NCBI RefSeq assembly: GCF_003008555.2
Contig: NZ_CP027665.1
Span: forward strand, 3,658,001 to 3,722,000
DNA length: 64,000 bases
Source of the DNA: Pukyongiella litopenaei
Lineage (GTDB): Bacteria; Pseudomonadota; Alphaproteobacteria; Rhodobacterales; Rhodobacteraceae
Direction: 5' to 3'
A program made the translations under genes and the position numbers. Under the pieces are notes generated by a model. It did not search any database. It saw only the letters and a program-made list of their open reading frames with translations, and was not told the origin of the DNA. This document shows, one piece after another, positions 1 through 7,770 of this stretch (positions are counted from its first letter, which is position 1; every line of letters begins with the position of its first letter).

Positions 1-1004
1 TCGAACCGGGCCAGACTGCTGCGGATATGGGCGCGGTCGCGGTCGCGGTCATGGGGCAGGCGGGTGGCCATGATCGCGTTGGCGTCGCTCAGGTGTCGCG
101 CCGCCGCGGTGTCGTCCTGTTGCCGGGTTGCGATCCGCGCCGCCGCGAACCCCAGCAATGCGCGGTCCTCCGACCCTTTGGGGGCCGATTTCAGGGCCGC
201 CGCGACCTGCGCCGCGAGGGTGTTTTCATCTCTGTCCCGGCCCAGCGCCGCCAGCCGCTCCAGCGCGCGCGCATGGCGCGGCGCATGATCGAGGATCGCC
301 CGATACTGCACTGCGGCGTCGTCCATCCGGCCCGCGGCCATCAGCTGCGCCCCGAGCGCCAGCCGTGCACCGGCATGGGCCGGGTCGCCCTCCACCGCGC
401 GGCGCGCGAGGGCCAGCGCCTCGTCGTCGCGCAGCAGGCGGGACAGCGGGGCGCATTGGTTGATCATCGCCTCGATGTCGCGGGGGTTGAGGCGCAGCGC
501 CGCCGCGTGGTCCGACACCGCCTCTGCCAGCCGTCCCAGCCGTTGCCGGGCCAGGCCGCGCAGGTTGTGGGCGCGCCCCTGTTTCGGGTCGGCGTCTATG
601 GCATGGCCCGCCGCATCCTCGGCGCCGGCCGCATCGCCCGTGGCCAGGCGGGCCTGCGCCAGCAGATACCAGCCGCCGGCATCGCCGGGCTGGTCGGCGC
701 AGAGCCGCGTCAGCGGTTTCAGCGCCGCCTCGGCCTGGCCGCACAGCACCAGCGTCTGTGCCAGGTTCTTGCGGGCGTCGTGAAACGCGGGATCCAGCGC
801 CAGCGCCTTGCGGAAATAGCCCAGGGCCTCGCGTTGTTGCCCGGCTGATCCCAGCGCGATACCGGCGAGATTGGCAAAGACGGGATTGGACTTGTGCCGC
901 CGCATCGCCGTCCTGGCCGATTTGAACGCGGCCTTGTGGCGGCCCTGCCGCAGCAATTGCAGGATCGCGGCGGGCGTGTCGGGCGAGCGTGGCGGATGCG
1001 TCAT
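1..1004 (-). CDS. TPR protein, N-terminal part of a probable TPR-sulfotransferase (cut by window edge)
   Basis: Reading the minus strand from the ATG at 1004 gives an open frame of at least 334 residues that runs off the left edge with no stop. It is built of about seven tetratricopeptide helical pairs, recognisable by repeats such as GQQREALGYFRKALALDP near residues 54-71 and GRLAEAVSDHAAALRLNP near 156-173. After about residue 255 the repeats end in a segment of the kind that, in Rhodobacterales TPR-sulfotransferases, precedes the PAPS-dependent sulfotransferase domain; that domain would lie outside the window. TPR units mediate protein contacts. The sulfotransferase assignment is inference from the N-terminal half only; a plain TPR scaffold is the alternative. 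Confidence 0.75.
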   Translation of the reverse strand, partial: MTHPPRSPDTPAAILQLLRQGRHKAAFKSARTAMRRHKSNPVFANLAGIALGSAGQQREALGYFRKALALDPAFHDARKNLAQTLVLCGQAEAALKPLTRLCADQPGDAGGWYLLAQARLATGDAAGAEDAAGHAIDADPKQGRAHNLRGLARQRLGRLAEAVSDHAAALRLNPRDIEAMINQCAPLSRLLRDDEALALARRAVEGDPAHAGARLALGAQLMAAGRMDDAAVQYRAILDHAPRHARALERLAALGRDRDENTLAAQVAAALKSAPKGSEDRALLGFAAARIATRQQDDTAAARHLSDANAIMATRLPHDRDRDRAHIRSSLARF

Positions 1005-1068
1005 GGGCTTGGTGTGGCGCGTTCCGCCGGGCAGCGCAAGCCCGACCGCAGCGCGGAAAGGATCGCCG

Positions 1069-1109
1069 AAACGAAAAGATCCTGCCAGGGCGCGGGCCGT
1101 GGCAGGATC
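1069..1109 (-). terminator. Rho-independent terminator after the Bax inhibitor gene
   Basis: A perfect 10-bp stem (GATCCTGCCA at 1078-1087 against TGGCAGGATC at 1100-1109) with a GC-rich 12-nt loop is followed on the minus strand by TTTTCGTTT. It lies between the stop of the Bax-inhibitor gene (1138) and the start of the TPR gene (1004), so it should end the former's transcript. Confidence 0.75.
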
Positions 1110-1137
1110 CGATGCAGTTTCGGCTGCGTAGGGCGGG

Positions 1138-1875
1138 TTATTCCCGGTTGCCCAGCAGTTGCAGCAGGAACATGAACATGTTGATGAAGTCCAGGTAGAG
1201 GCTCAGCGCGCCCATGATGGCGGCCTTGCCCAGCCATTCCTGATCGCCGGTATGGGCCATCTGCAGGTAGGTGGTCTTGATCTTCTGGGTGTCATAGGCG
1301 GTCAGGCCGGCAAAGATCAGCACGCCCAGCACCGAGATCGCGAACATGATCGCCGGCGAGCCGAGGAAGATGTTGATGATCGAGGCCACGATCAGCCCGA
1401 TCACGCCCATCATCAGGAACGTGCCCATGCCGGACAGGTCTTTCTTGGTCACATAGCCAAAGAGCGACAGGCCCGCAAAGGCGATCGAGGTGACCAGGAA
1501 CACCTGTGCGATCGAAAAGCCGGTAAAGGCGACGAAGATCCACGACAGGCTGAGGCCCATGACCGCGGCAAAGGCGTAGAAGAACAGCTGCGCCCCGGCA
1601 GTCGACAGCTTGTTGATCGCGGCACCGAAGGCAAAGACCATGAGCAGCGGGGCAAACATGACGATCCAGCCCAGGATATTGGGGCTCAGCGTCACCGGAT
1701 CGCGGAACACGGCCAGCAGTTGCGGGCTGGTGCCGACCGCCCAAGCCACCGCGAAGGTCACCAGCATGCCCACGGACATGGTGCCGTAGACCTTGTTCAT
1801 GTGGGCGCGCAGGCCCTCATCAATCTGGGCGGTGCGCGCGCCTGCAGCCGTCCGGATTGTGTCGAATTCAGCCAT
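1138..1875 (-). CDS. Bax inhibitor-1/YccA family membrane protein
   Basis: The 245-residue product has about seven hydrophobic membrane helices and the general make-up of the Bax inhibitor-1 (UPF0005) family, which in eukaryotes and some bacteria forms pH-sensitive calcium leak channels and in E. coli includes YccA, an FtsH substrate and modulator. The N-terminal segment MAEFDTIRTAAGARTAQIDE is typical of alphaproteobacterial members. I chose the ATG at 1875 because GGAGAG lies just upstream and the family begins here; the frame stays open 28 codons further. The gene is transcribed alone and ends in a strong terminator. The physiological role in this organism cannot be read from the sequence. 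Confidence 0.88.
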   Translation of the reverse strand: MAEFDTIRTAAGARTAQIDEGLRAHMNKVYGTMSVGMLVTFAVAWAVGTSPQLLAVFRDPVTLSPNILGWIVMFAPLLMVFAFGAAINKLSTAGAQLFFYAFAAVMGLSLSWIFVAFTGFSIAQVFLVTSIAFAGLSLFGYVTKKDLSGMGTFLMMGVIGLIVASIINIFLGSPAIMFAISVLGVLIFAGLTAYDTQKIKTTYLQMAHTGDQEWLGKAAIMGALSLYLDFINMFMFLLQLLGNRE

Positions 1876-2037
1876 CCATACTCTCCAGTTCATAGTTGGA
1901 CTGGCCGCCGGCGTCGGCCGGCAGCTCTCCCACAGAATATCGGGGAGGGACGGTGGCAATTCAAGCGCTTCCGCCGGGAAATATGCGGCGAAACCGCCGA
2001 TATCGGGCTGGGCGCGGAGAAACGGGGCGGCGCGGTT

Positions 2038-2259
2038 TCAGCGCAGCCAGTGGTCGGGCACGTCCCAGGCCGGCCGGCGTGCCTCCCGCCGGGCTTCGGC
2101 CCGGCTGATCCCGATATCGCGCAGAGCGTCGTCGTCGAGACGGGCCAGCGCCCGGCGCTGGTGCCAGAGCGCAAGGCTGCGTCGCAGGAACCCGCCCGCT
2201 TGCGGCGTGGCGGCACAAGGACGGGCGCAGCTGTTGGGGGCGGATACGGTCTGTGCCAT
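2038..2259 (-). CDS. DUF1127 small arginine-rich protein
   Basis: This 73-residue protein carries the DUF1127 (YjiS-like) signature in its C-terminal half: LARLDDDALRDIGISRAEAR followed by basic residues. A good ribosome site (AGGAGA, seven bases before the ATG at 2259) supports translation. DUF1127 proteins of Rhodobacter and Agrobacterium have been linked to RNA binding, sRNA maturation and phosphate or stress responses; whether this one does so is unknown. It is divergent from a LysR-type regulator across a 121-bp intergenic region with inverted repeats, so that regulator may control it. Residues 1-35 show no recognisable domain. Confidence 0.85.
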   Translation of the reverse strand: MAQTVSAPNSCARPCAATPQAGGFLRRSLALWHQRRALARLDDDALRDIGISRAEARREARRPAWDVPDHWLR

Positions 2260-2296
2260 CTTCAGTCTCCTAAGCGTTCGTGATTCATCATCGCTG

Positions 2297-2318
2297 TTGA
2301 ATCAAGTTTCTTGATCAA
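2297..2318. promoter_or_regulatory. Inverted repeat between DUF1127 gene and lysR, candidate LysR operator
   Basis: The left arm TTGAATCAAG and right arm CTTGATCAA form a near-perfect dyad around TTT, apart from one extra A. A second dyad (AATCAT/ATGATT around 8 nt) lies at 2336-2355. Both sit in the shared divergent promoter region, the usual place for a LysR-type binding site. No binding evidence is available. Confidence 0.4.
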
Positions 2319-2380
2319 TATGGCCCTTTGCGGTAAATCATCAAAACGAATGATTGTGGTTGATGGCATCAGGAACGGTG

Positions 2381-3268
2381 ATGATACGAAATCTGGACAT
2401 GACGACGCTGCGCTCCTTCGTGGCCGTTGCCGACAGCGGCGGCATCACCCGTGCCGCCGGTTTCCTGCACCTGACCCAATCGGCGGTGTCGATGCAGATC
2501 AAGCGGCTGGAGGACCTGCTGGGGATGGACCTGCTGGAACGCTCGGGCCGGGGTATCTCGCTGACCGCATCCGGAGAACAGCTGTTGGCCTATGCGCGCC
2601 GTATGGTGGCGCTGAACGACGAGGTGATGGCGCGGCTGACCGATCAGGCGTTCGAGGGCGAGGTGAGCCTGGGCGTGCCCCATGACATCGTGCATCCGGT
2701 GGTTCCGCAGGTGCTGCAACGGTTCAACGCGTCCTTTCCACGGGTCAAGGTGAACCTGGTCACCTCGAACACGCGCGAATTGCGGGCCGCTTTCGCGCGC
2801 GGGGCGCATGATCTGATCGTCACGACCGAAGCCGGTGCGGGAGACGGGGCCGAGACGATCCACGAGATGCCGCTGCGCTGGGTCGGGGCGCGCGACGGGT
2901 CGGCCTGGCGGCACCGGCCGCTGCGGCTCGCCTTCTGCCGAAATTGCAGCTTCCTGCCGGTGGCGCGGGCCGCGCTCGACGACGCCGGGGCCAATTGGGA
3001 CATGGCGCTGGACAGCGACTCCGACCGCACGGTCGAGGCCACGATCAGCGCCGACCTGGCGGTCGGCGTGTTGCTGGAAGGCACGCAGCCTTCGCACCAG
3101 GAATTGATCGATCACGGCGGCACGTTGCCCGACCTGCCGGTGCAGATGATCAACCTCTACGGTGGTCGAGGGTTCGGCGCGCCATATGTCGAGGAACTCG
3201 CCGGGCTGATCCGGCAGGGCTTTGCCGGCCCGCGTGTGCTGTCACGGCGCATGGCGGCAGCGGGTTAG
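2381..3268 (+). CDS. LysR-family transcriptional regulator
   Basis: The 295-residue protein has an N-terminal winged helix-turn-helix (about residues 6-65: MTTLRSFVAVADSGGITRAA, then HLTQSAVSMQIKRLEDLLG) and a C-terminal periplasmic-binding-protein-like effector domain (about 95-290). This is the standard LysR layout. The ATG at 2381 is preferred because AGGA precedes it. It faces away from the DUF1127 gene and converges on the quinone oxidoreductase, overlapping that gene's 3' end by 27 bp. LysR proteins usually regulate a divergent neighbour and themselves, so the DUF1127 gene is the likeliest target. The ligand cannot be inferred. Confidence 0.93.
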   Translation: MIRNLDMTTLRSFVAVADSGGITRAAGFLHLTQSAVSMQIKRLEDLLGMDLLERSGRGISLTASGEQLLAYARRMVALNDEVMARLTDQAFEGEVSLGVPHDIVHPVVPQVLQRFNASFPRVKVNLVTSNTRELRAAFARGAHDLIVTTEAGAGDGAETIHEMPLRWVGARDGSAWRHRPLRLAFCRNCSFLPVARAALDDAGANWDMALDSDSDRTVEATISADLAVGVLLEGTQPSHQELIDHGGTLPDLPVQMINLYGGRGFGAPYVEELAGLIRQGFAGPRVLSRRMAAAG

Positions 3269-4234
3269 GGGGCAGGGCGTGATGATCACCTTGCCGGTTG
3301 ACCGGCGCGACCGGAGCAGGTCCAGCCCGTCCTCGACGCGGTCGAGCGGCAGCACATGGCTGACATGCGGTTTCAGCCGGCCCTCAGCATACCAGCCAAA
3401 GAGCGTGGCGACGCTGTCGCGAAAGGCCTCGGGCCGGAATTTCAGGTAATTGCCGATATAGACGCCGATCACGTCGAGATTCTTGACCATCAGGTGATTG
3501 GCCGGGATCTGCGGCACCTCTCCGCTGGCAAAGCCGATTGCCAGCAGCCGGGCCTCGGGACGGCAGGCCCGGAACGCGGCGCGAAAGGCGTCGCCGCCCA
3601 CCGCATCATAGACCACGTCCACCCCGCCGAGTTCGAGCAGCCGGGCGCGCAGGTCGTCACCGTCGTCGATCAGATGATCGGCCCCTGCCTCCCGCGCGAT
3701 CGCGAGCTTGTCGGCCCCGCGCGCATGGGCGATCACCGTGGCGCCCATCAGCTTGCCGATCTCGACCGCCGTCAGCCCGACGCCCCCGGCGGCCCCCGTG
3801 ACCAGCAGGGTTTCGCCCGGTTGCAGCCGGGCCCGGCGCGCCAGGGCCAGGTGACCGGTGCCATAGGCGACCAGGAATGCCGCCGCGTGTTCGTAGCTCA
3901 TCGCATCGGGCAGCTTGACCACCCGCGCGGCGTCGAACAGGCCCGCCCCGGCCAGTCCGCCGCATCCGCCGAACACCGCGACCCGGTCCCCGGGCGCAAG
4001 TTCCGTAACGTCATCCCCAACCGCCTCGATCTCGCCGGCGGCCTCCATCCCGAGCGTGAACGGCGCCTCGGGGATGTCCTGGTAGCGGCCCTGAATCGTC
4101 AGGAGGTCGGCAAAGTTCAGGCCGCTGGCGTGGATGGTCATGCGGACCTGGCCCCGGCCCGGATCGGGCAGGTCGATAGTCGCCAGCCGCGGCGTGCCGC
4201 CAGCAGTTTCAATGCGGTAGGCGCGGGTTTGCAT
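3242..4234 (-). CDS. NADPH:quinone oxidoreductase / zinc-less MDR alcohol dehydrogenase family
   Basis: The 330-residue protein is a medium-chain dehydrogenase/reductase of the quinone-oxidoreductase branch. It has an N-terminal GroES-like domain (about 25-120, with SGLNFADLLTIQGRYQ near 41-56) and a Rossmann NADPH domain with VTGAAGGVGLTAVEIGKLMG near residues 140-160. The structural and catalytic zinc cysteines of alcohol dehydrogenases are absent, consistent with zinc-independent QOR members that reduce quinones or enones. The start at 4234 gives the classical QOR N-terminus; an upstream frame extension of 52 codons has no family resemblance. Its end overlaps the convergent lysR gene by 27 bp. 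Confidence 0.88.
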   Translation of the reverse strand: MQTRAYRIETAGGTPRLATIDLPDPGRGQVRMTIHASGLNFADLLTIQGRYQDIPEAPFTLGMEAAGEIEAVGDDVTELAPGDRVAVFGGCGGLAGAGLFDAARVVKLPDAMSYEHAAAFLVAYGTGHLALARRARLQPGETLLVTGAAGGVGLTAVEIGKLMGATVIAHARGADKLAIAREAGADHLIDDGDDLRARLLELGGVDVVYDAVGGDAFRAAFRACRPEARLLAIGFASGEVPQIPANHLMVKNLDVIGVYIGNYLKFRPEAFRDSVATLFGWYAEGRLKPHVSHVLPLDRVEDGLDLLRSRRSTGKVIITPCPLTRCRHAP

Positions 4235-4385
4235 GTGAGGAGCCTTCCTGTGATCCCGGTCTCGCCTTGGTAGTCGAACGCAGCGAGGGGTTGAAGGAAC
4301 AATTCCGCGTGGTAATCTGCGCCCGCCGGCAGAACGTTGGAACAGCTTGGTGTCAGAGGGAAACTTCTGCTCATCTGCGACGATC

Positions 4386-4402
4386 TTCACCCGAAGGGTG
4401 AA
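4386..4402. promoter_or_regulatory. Perfect palindrome in the 342-bp gap before the XRE regulator
   Basis: TTCACCC, a GAA spacer and GGGTGAA form a perfect 7-bp dyad about 175 bp upstream of the XRE gene and 152 bp upstream of the quinone oxidoreductase start. It could be an operator for the helix-turn-helix protein or a small hairpin. The gap 4235-4576 otherwise shows only a weak promoter-like pair (TTGAAT at 4412, TATTCT at 4437, 19-bp spacing) and no convincing reading frame. Confidence 0.35.
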
Positions 4403-4576
4403 ACGGCAACCTTGAATTCAACCGAAAAGGGACTAGTATTCTACCACGATGACAATCGGGCGGGTTCAACTCGACCGGGAATTCTGTCATAGCACGAGAA
4501 ACTAGCACGAAAGAGGGGACCGGGCCCCGACGATCAGTACCCGGAGGGTGACGAGTAGAGTGGAAAGGAGACCCCG

Positions 4577-4960
4577 ATGACCCATCCTGTGGACGTTCAT
4601 GTGGGCAAGAGAATCCGGCATCGCCGCTGGCTGATCGGAATGACCCAGCAGCAGCTTGCCGGCCAGGTTGGAATCAAGTTCCAGCAGATCCAGAAATACG
4701 AAACCGGCGCAAACCGCGTCAGCGCGTCCCGCCTGTGGGATATTGCCGAGGCGCTCGACGTGCCGGTCAGTTTCTTCTTCGAAGGCTTTGACGCGCCGGT
4801 ATCGGAAGACGAGGCAGCGGTGCCCGCCGAGACCACGGTGCCCGCGGACATCTTGGGGGACAAGGAGGCGCTCGACCTCGTGCGGTCCTATTATGCGATC
4901 CCGGAAAACCAGCGTCGGCGCCTGTTCGAACTGGCCCGGGTCCTGAGCGAAGTCGCCTGA
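4577..4960 (+). CDS. XRE-family helix-turn-helix transcriptional regulator
   Basis: The 127-residue protein contains a Cro/C1-type HTH at about residues 9-65 (GKRIRHRRWLIGMTQQQLAG, then IKFQQIQKYETGANRVSASR), followed by an acidic linker and a short helical C-terminus (LVRSYYAIPENQRRRLFELA). This is a common alphaproteobacterial regulator architecture with no separate ligand domain. GGAAAGGAG provides a strong ribosome site 6 nt before the ATG. It is followed 57 bp later by hisN, across two hairpins. Target genes are unknown; the palindrome at 4386-4402 is a possible site for autoregulation. Confidence 0.9.
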   Translation: MTHPVDVHVGKRIRHRRWLIGMTQQQLAGQVGIKFQQIQKYETGANRVSASRLWDIAEALDVPVSFFFEGFDAPVSEDEAAVPAETTVPADILGDKEALDLVRSYYAIPENQRRRLFELARVLSEVA

Positions 4961-4973
4961 CCGGGACGGGCGA

Positions 4974-4999
4974 CGGCGCCGCTTGCACCGGCGGCGCCG
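4974..4999 (+). repeat. GC hairpin between XRE gene and hisN
   Basis: A perfect 9-bp stem (CGGCGCCGC / GCGGCGCCG) with an 8-nt loop lies 13 bp after the XRE stop. No T-run follows, so it is not a classical terminator; it may attenuate or protect the transcript entering hisN. Confidence 0.5.
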
Positions 5000-5001
5000 G
5001 A

Positions 5002-5019
5002 ATGGCAGGAACCTGCCAT
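5002..5019 (+). promoter_or_regulatory. Palindrome covering the hisN ribosome site and start codon
   Basis: ATGGCAGGAACCTGCCAT is a perfect 18-nt inverted repeat. Its right arm runs into the ATG of hisN (5018-5020) and its centre holds the only Shine-Dalgarno-like AGGA. In RNA it could fold as a 7-bp stem with a GAAC loop, hiding both the ribosome site and the start codon. Confidence 0.5.
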
Positions 5020-5809
5020 GACACCGAACGCCCTGACAGACATCGAGATCGCGCATGAAATGGCCGACGCGGCGCGCGCGGCCATCCTGCCCTATTTCCG
5101 GCATCGCGAACTGACGGCCGAAAACAAGCTGGCCGCCGGTTTCGATCCCGTTACCGCCGCCGACCGCGCCGCCGAACAGGCGATGCGCGCGGTGCTGGCG
5201 GCACGATGCCCTGATGACGGCATCTGGGGCGAGGAGTTCGGCCGCGAGGCGGGCAGATCGGGGCGGATGTGGGTGCTCGACCCCATCGACGGGACCCGTG
5301 GCTTTATCGCGGGCACGCCCACATGGGGCGTGCTGATCGCGCTGTCCGAAGCAAACGGCCCGGTGCTGGGGGTCATCGACCAGCCCTATACCGGCGAACG
5401 GTTTGTCGGGGCACCCGGCATCGCGCATATGACCGGCCCGCATGGCGACTGCGCCTTGTCGACGCGCGCCACCGCCGCGCTGGAAGACGCAATTCTGTTC
5501 ACCACCTTTCCCGAGGTCGGCACCGGTGTCGAACGCGCGGCTTTCACGGCGGTCGCGGACCGGGTGCGGTTAACCCGTTACGGCATGGATTGCTACGCCT
5601 ATGCGCTGCTGGCCGCGGGACAGATCGACCTCGTGATCGAGGCGGGGCTGAACGCCTATGACATCCAGGCGCCGATCGCCGTGATCGAGGCCGCCGGCGG
5701 TATCGTCACCGACTGGCAGGGCGGGCCGGCTCATGCGGGCGGGCGGGTGCTGGCGGCGGCCAATCGCGACCTGCATCGCGCCGCGCTGGATATCCTGTCG
5801 GCCTATTAG
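5018..5809 (+). CDS. hisN: Histidinol-phosphatase, inositol-monophosphatase type
   Basis: The 263-residue protein belongs to the Mg-dependent inositol monophosphatase superfamily. It shows the metal-binding motif WVLDPIDGTRGFIAGTPTWG (about residues 87-106), the upstream Glu of GEEFG (about 71), and the C-terminal YDIQAPIAVIEAAGGIVTDW. The G-[T/S]-R-x-F variant of the second motif, with TPTWG following, matches the HisN-type histidinol-phosphatases of alphaproteobacteria, which dephosphorylate histidinol phosphate in histidine biosynthesis. Other superfamily activities (inositol-1-phosphatase, 3'-phosphoadenosine phosphatase) are less likely. Its start lies inside a palindrome, suggesting translational control. 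No other his gene is present nearby. Confidence 0.82.
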   Translation: MTPNALTDIEIAHEMADAARAAILPYFRHRELTAENKLAAGFDPVTAADRAAEQAMRAVLAARCPDDGIWGEEFGREAGRSGRMWVLDPIDGTRGFIAGTPTWGVLIALSEANGPVLGVIDQPYTGERFVGAPGIAHMTGPHGDCALSTRATAALEDAILFTTFPEVGTGVERAAFTAVADRVRLTRYGMDCYAYALLAAGQIDLVIEAGLNAYDIQAPIAVIEAAGGIVTDWQGGPAHAGGRVLAAANRDLHRAALDILSAY

Positions 5810-5991
5810 GGCGGGCGGCGGCGCGAACCTGCCGATCGCGGCGCCGTGACCGGTGATGCCGGGCGGGGCCGGTTTCTATCCGGGCTTGCGCGGGCTAGGT
5901 TCCGGCAGCCGCGAGCCCTTTGCCCTTTTCTGTCGTGGCGCCCTCACACTTCCTCAACCGAATCGGGCCAGAAGACGTCTGGAGAACCGAG

Positions 5992-7332
5992 ATGGCCGAA
6001 ACCCTGATCCGCAACGCCGACTGCATCCTGACGATGGATGATGCCCGCCGCGAACTGGCCGGGGCGGACCTGCTGATCCGCGACGGCGTGCTGGCGGCAG
6101 TCGGACAGGATCTGCACAGCACCGGCGCGGTGGTCGAGGCCCGCGGCTGCGTGGTCACGCCGGGGTTGGTGAACACCCATCACCACCTCTACCAGAGCCT
6201 GACCCGCGCGGTTCCCGGCGGGCAGGATGCGCTGCTGTTCGGGTGGCTGAAAACGCTCTATCCGATCTGGGCGCGGTTCGGCCCGCAGGAAATGTTCGTT
6301 TCGGCCCAGGTCGGGCTGGCGGAACTGGCGCTGTCGGGTTGCACGCTCAGTTCGGACCACCTCTATCTCTATCCCAACGGGGCGCGGCTGGACGATACCA
6401 TCGCCGCGGCTGCCGAGGTCGGGCTGCGGTTCCATCCCACGCGCGGTGCCATGAGCATCGGCGAAAGCGCGGGCGGGTTGCCGCCGGACGCGCTGGTCGA
6501 GGCCGAAGCCGCGATCCTCGACGACGCGATCCGGGTGATCGACGCCTTTCACGACCCCTCTGCCGGATCGATGTGCCGGGTCGGGCTGGCGCCCTGTTCA
6601 CCATTCTCGGTCAGCCGCGACCTGATGCGCGACGCGGCCTTGCTGGCCCGCGACAAGGGGGTGATGCTGCATACCCACCTGGCCGAAAATGACGAGGATA
6701 TCGCCTACTCGCTGGAAACCTTCGGCTGCCGTCCGGGGCAATATGCCGAAGAACTCGGCTGGACCGGCGAAGATGTCTGGCATGCCCATTGCGTCAAGCT
6801 GGACACGCAAGAGATTGATCTGTTTTCGAAAACGGGAACCGGCGTCGCGCATTGCCCCTGTTCCAACTGCCGTTTGGGCAGCGGCATAGCACCGGTGCGC
6901 GCGATGCGCGATGCGGGGGTCAAGATCGGGCTCGGCGTCGATGGATCAGCCAGCAACGACACCGGGAATCTGGCGGGCGAGGCACGGCAGGCGATGCTGT
7001 TGCAGCGGGTGGCGCATGGTGCCGACGCGATGAGCGCGCGCGAGGCGCTCGAGCTTGCGACGCGCGGCGGGGCCGACGTTCTGGGCCGGCCCGATTGCGG
7101 GCGCCTGATACCGGGGGCGCGCGCCGATGTGGCGATCTGGGATGTTTCGGGCATCGACAGCGCCGGTAGCTGGGACCGCGCGGCGCTGCTGCTGGCCGGT
7201 CCGCAGAAGGTCAGGCACCTGTTTGTCGAAGGCCGCCAGATCGTCGCGGATGGCCAAATCACGACGATCGACCTGCCGCGCGTGATCGAAACCCAGAACC
7301 GGCTCGCCCTCGCGCTGAAGGAGAAAACGTGA
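5992..7332 (+). CDS. 8-oxoguanine deaminase (amidohydrolase family)
   Basis: The 446-residue protein is a metal-dependent amidohydrolase of the ATZ/TRZ-guanine deaminase group. Metal ligands are visible in NTHHHLYQSLTRAVPGGQD (about 61-79), HTHLAEN (about 227-233), HCVKL and GLGVDGSASND. The combination with CPCSNCRLGSG strongly resembles the 8-oxoguanine deaminases, which convert 8-oxoguanine to urate during salvage or detoxification of oxidised purine. Hydroxyatrazine-type hydrolases are close relatives and the main alternative. The ATG at 5992 follows GGAGAACCGAG. The stop overlaps the start of the CAP-domain gene as TGATG. Confidence 0.8.
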   Translation: MAETLIRNADCILTMDDARRELAGADLLIRDGVLAAVGQDLHSTGAVVEARGCVVTPGLVNTHHHLYQSLTRAVPGGQDALLFGWLKTLYPIWARFGPQEMFVSAQVGLAELALSGCTLSSDHLYLYPNGARLDDTIAAAAEVGLRFHPTRGAMSIGESAGGLPPDALVEAEAAILDDAIRVIDAFHDPSAGSMCRVGLAPCSPFSVSRDLMRDAALLARDKGVMLHTHLAENDEDIAYSLETFGCRPGQYAEELGWTGEDVWHAHCVKLDTQEIDLFSKTGTGVAHCPCSNCRLGSGIAPVRAMRDAGVKIGLGVDGSASNDTGNLAGEARQAMLLQRVAHGADAMSAREALELATRGGADVLGRPDCGRLIPGARADVAIWDVSGIDSAGSWDRAALLLAGPQKVRHLFVEGRQIVADGQITTIDLPRVIETQNRLALALKEKT

Positions 7333-7763
7333 TGCGCCAGCTGTTGCATTGGATTGCCGCCACGCTGTTTCTGGCGTCCCCGGTTGCGGCCAACCCGGCA
7401 GCGATCGAGGCGCTCAACGCCTATCGGTCCGCGAAAGGCCGCGCGCCGGTCGCCTATTCCCGCCAGCTCGAGGCCGCCGCGCTGCGCCATGCGCGCGACA
7501 TGGCCCGCAACAGCTTCGTGTCCCATCGCGGCAGTGACGGATCGTTCATCTCGCATCGGGCGCGGGCGCAGGGGTATCGGTTCTGCTACCTGGCCGAGAA
7601 CCTGGCGCAGGGGCAGGCGGACCTGGACGCGGTCATGTCGGACTGGGCCGGCTCGGCCGAACACCGCAAGAACATGCTGAGCCGGAAGGCAACGGAATTT
7701 GCCCTGGTGCGCGTGGACGGGAATTACTGGGTGATGATGCTGGGCCGACCCGGGTGCCGCTAG
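7332..7763 (+). CDS. CAP-domain secreted protein
   Basis: The 143-residue product has a cleavable-looking signal peptide (about residues 1-20, ending SPVAA) and then a CAP/SCP domain: LNAYRSAKGRAPVAYSRQLE, an ALRHARDMA helix with FVSHRGSDG, and YLAENLAQG. Bacterial CAP proteins are exported, often with unknown activity. The ATG at 7332 overlaps the upstream deaminase stop by one base (TGATG), so translation is probably coupled; a GTG at 7329 is an alternative. Convergent with the buf operon, only 7 bp apart. Two cysteines (in YRFCYL and at the C-terminus) could form a disulfide. Confidence 0.82.
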   Translation: MRQLLHWIAATLFLASPVAANPAAIEALNAYRSAKGRAPVAYSRQLEAAALRHARDMARNSFVSHRGSDGSFISHRARAQGYRFCYLAENLAQGQADLDAVMSDWAGSAEHRKNMLSRKATEFALVRVDGNYWVMMLGRPGCR

Positions 7764-7770
7764 CGGCGCC

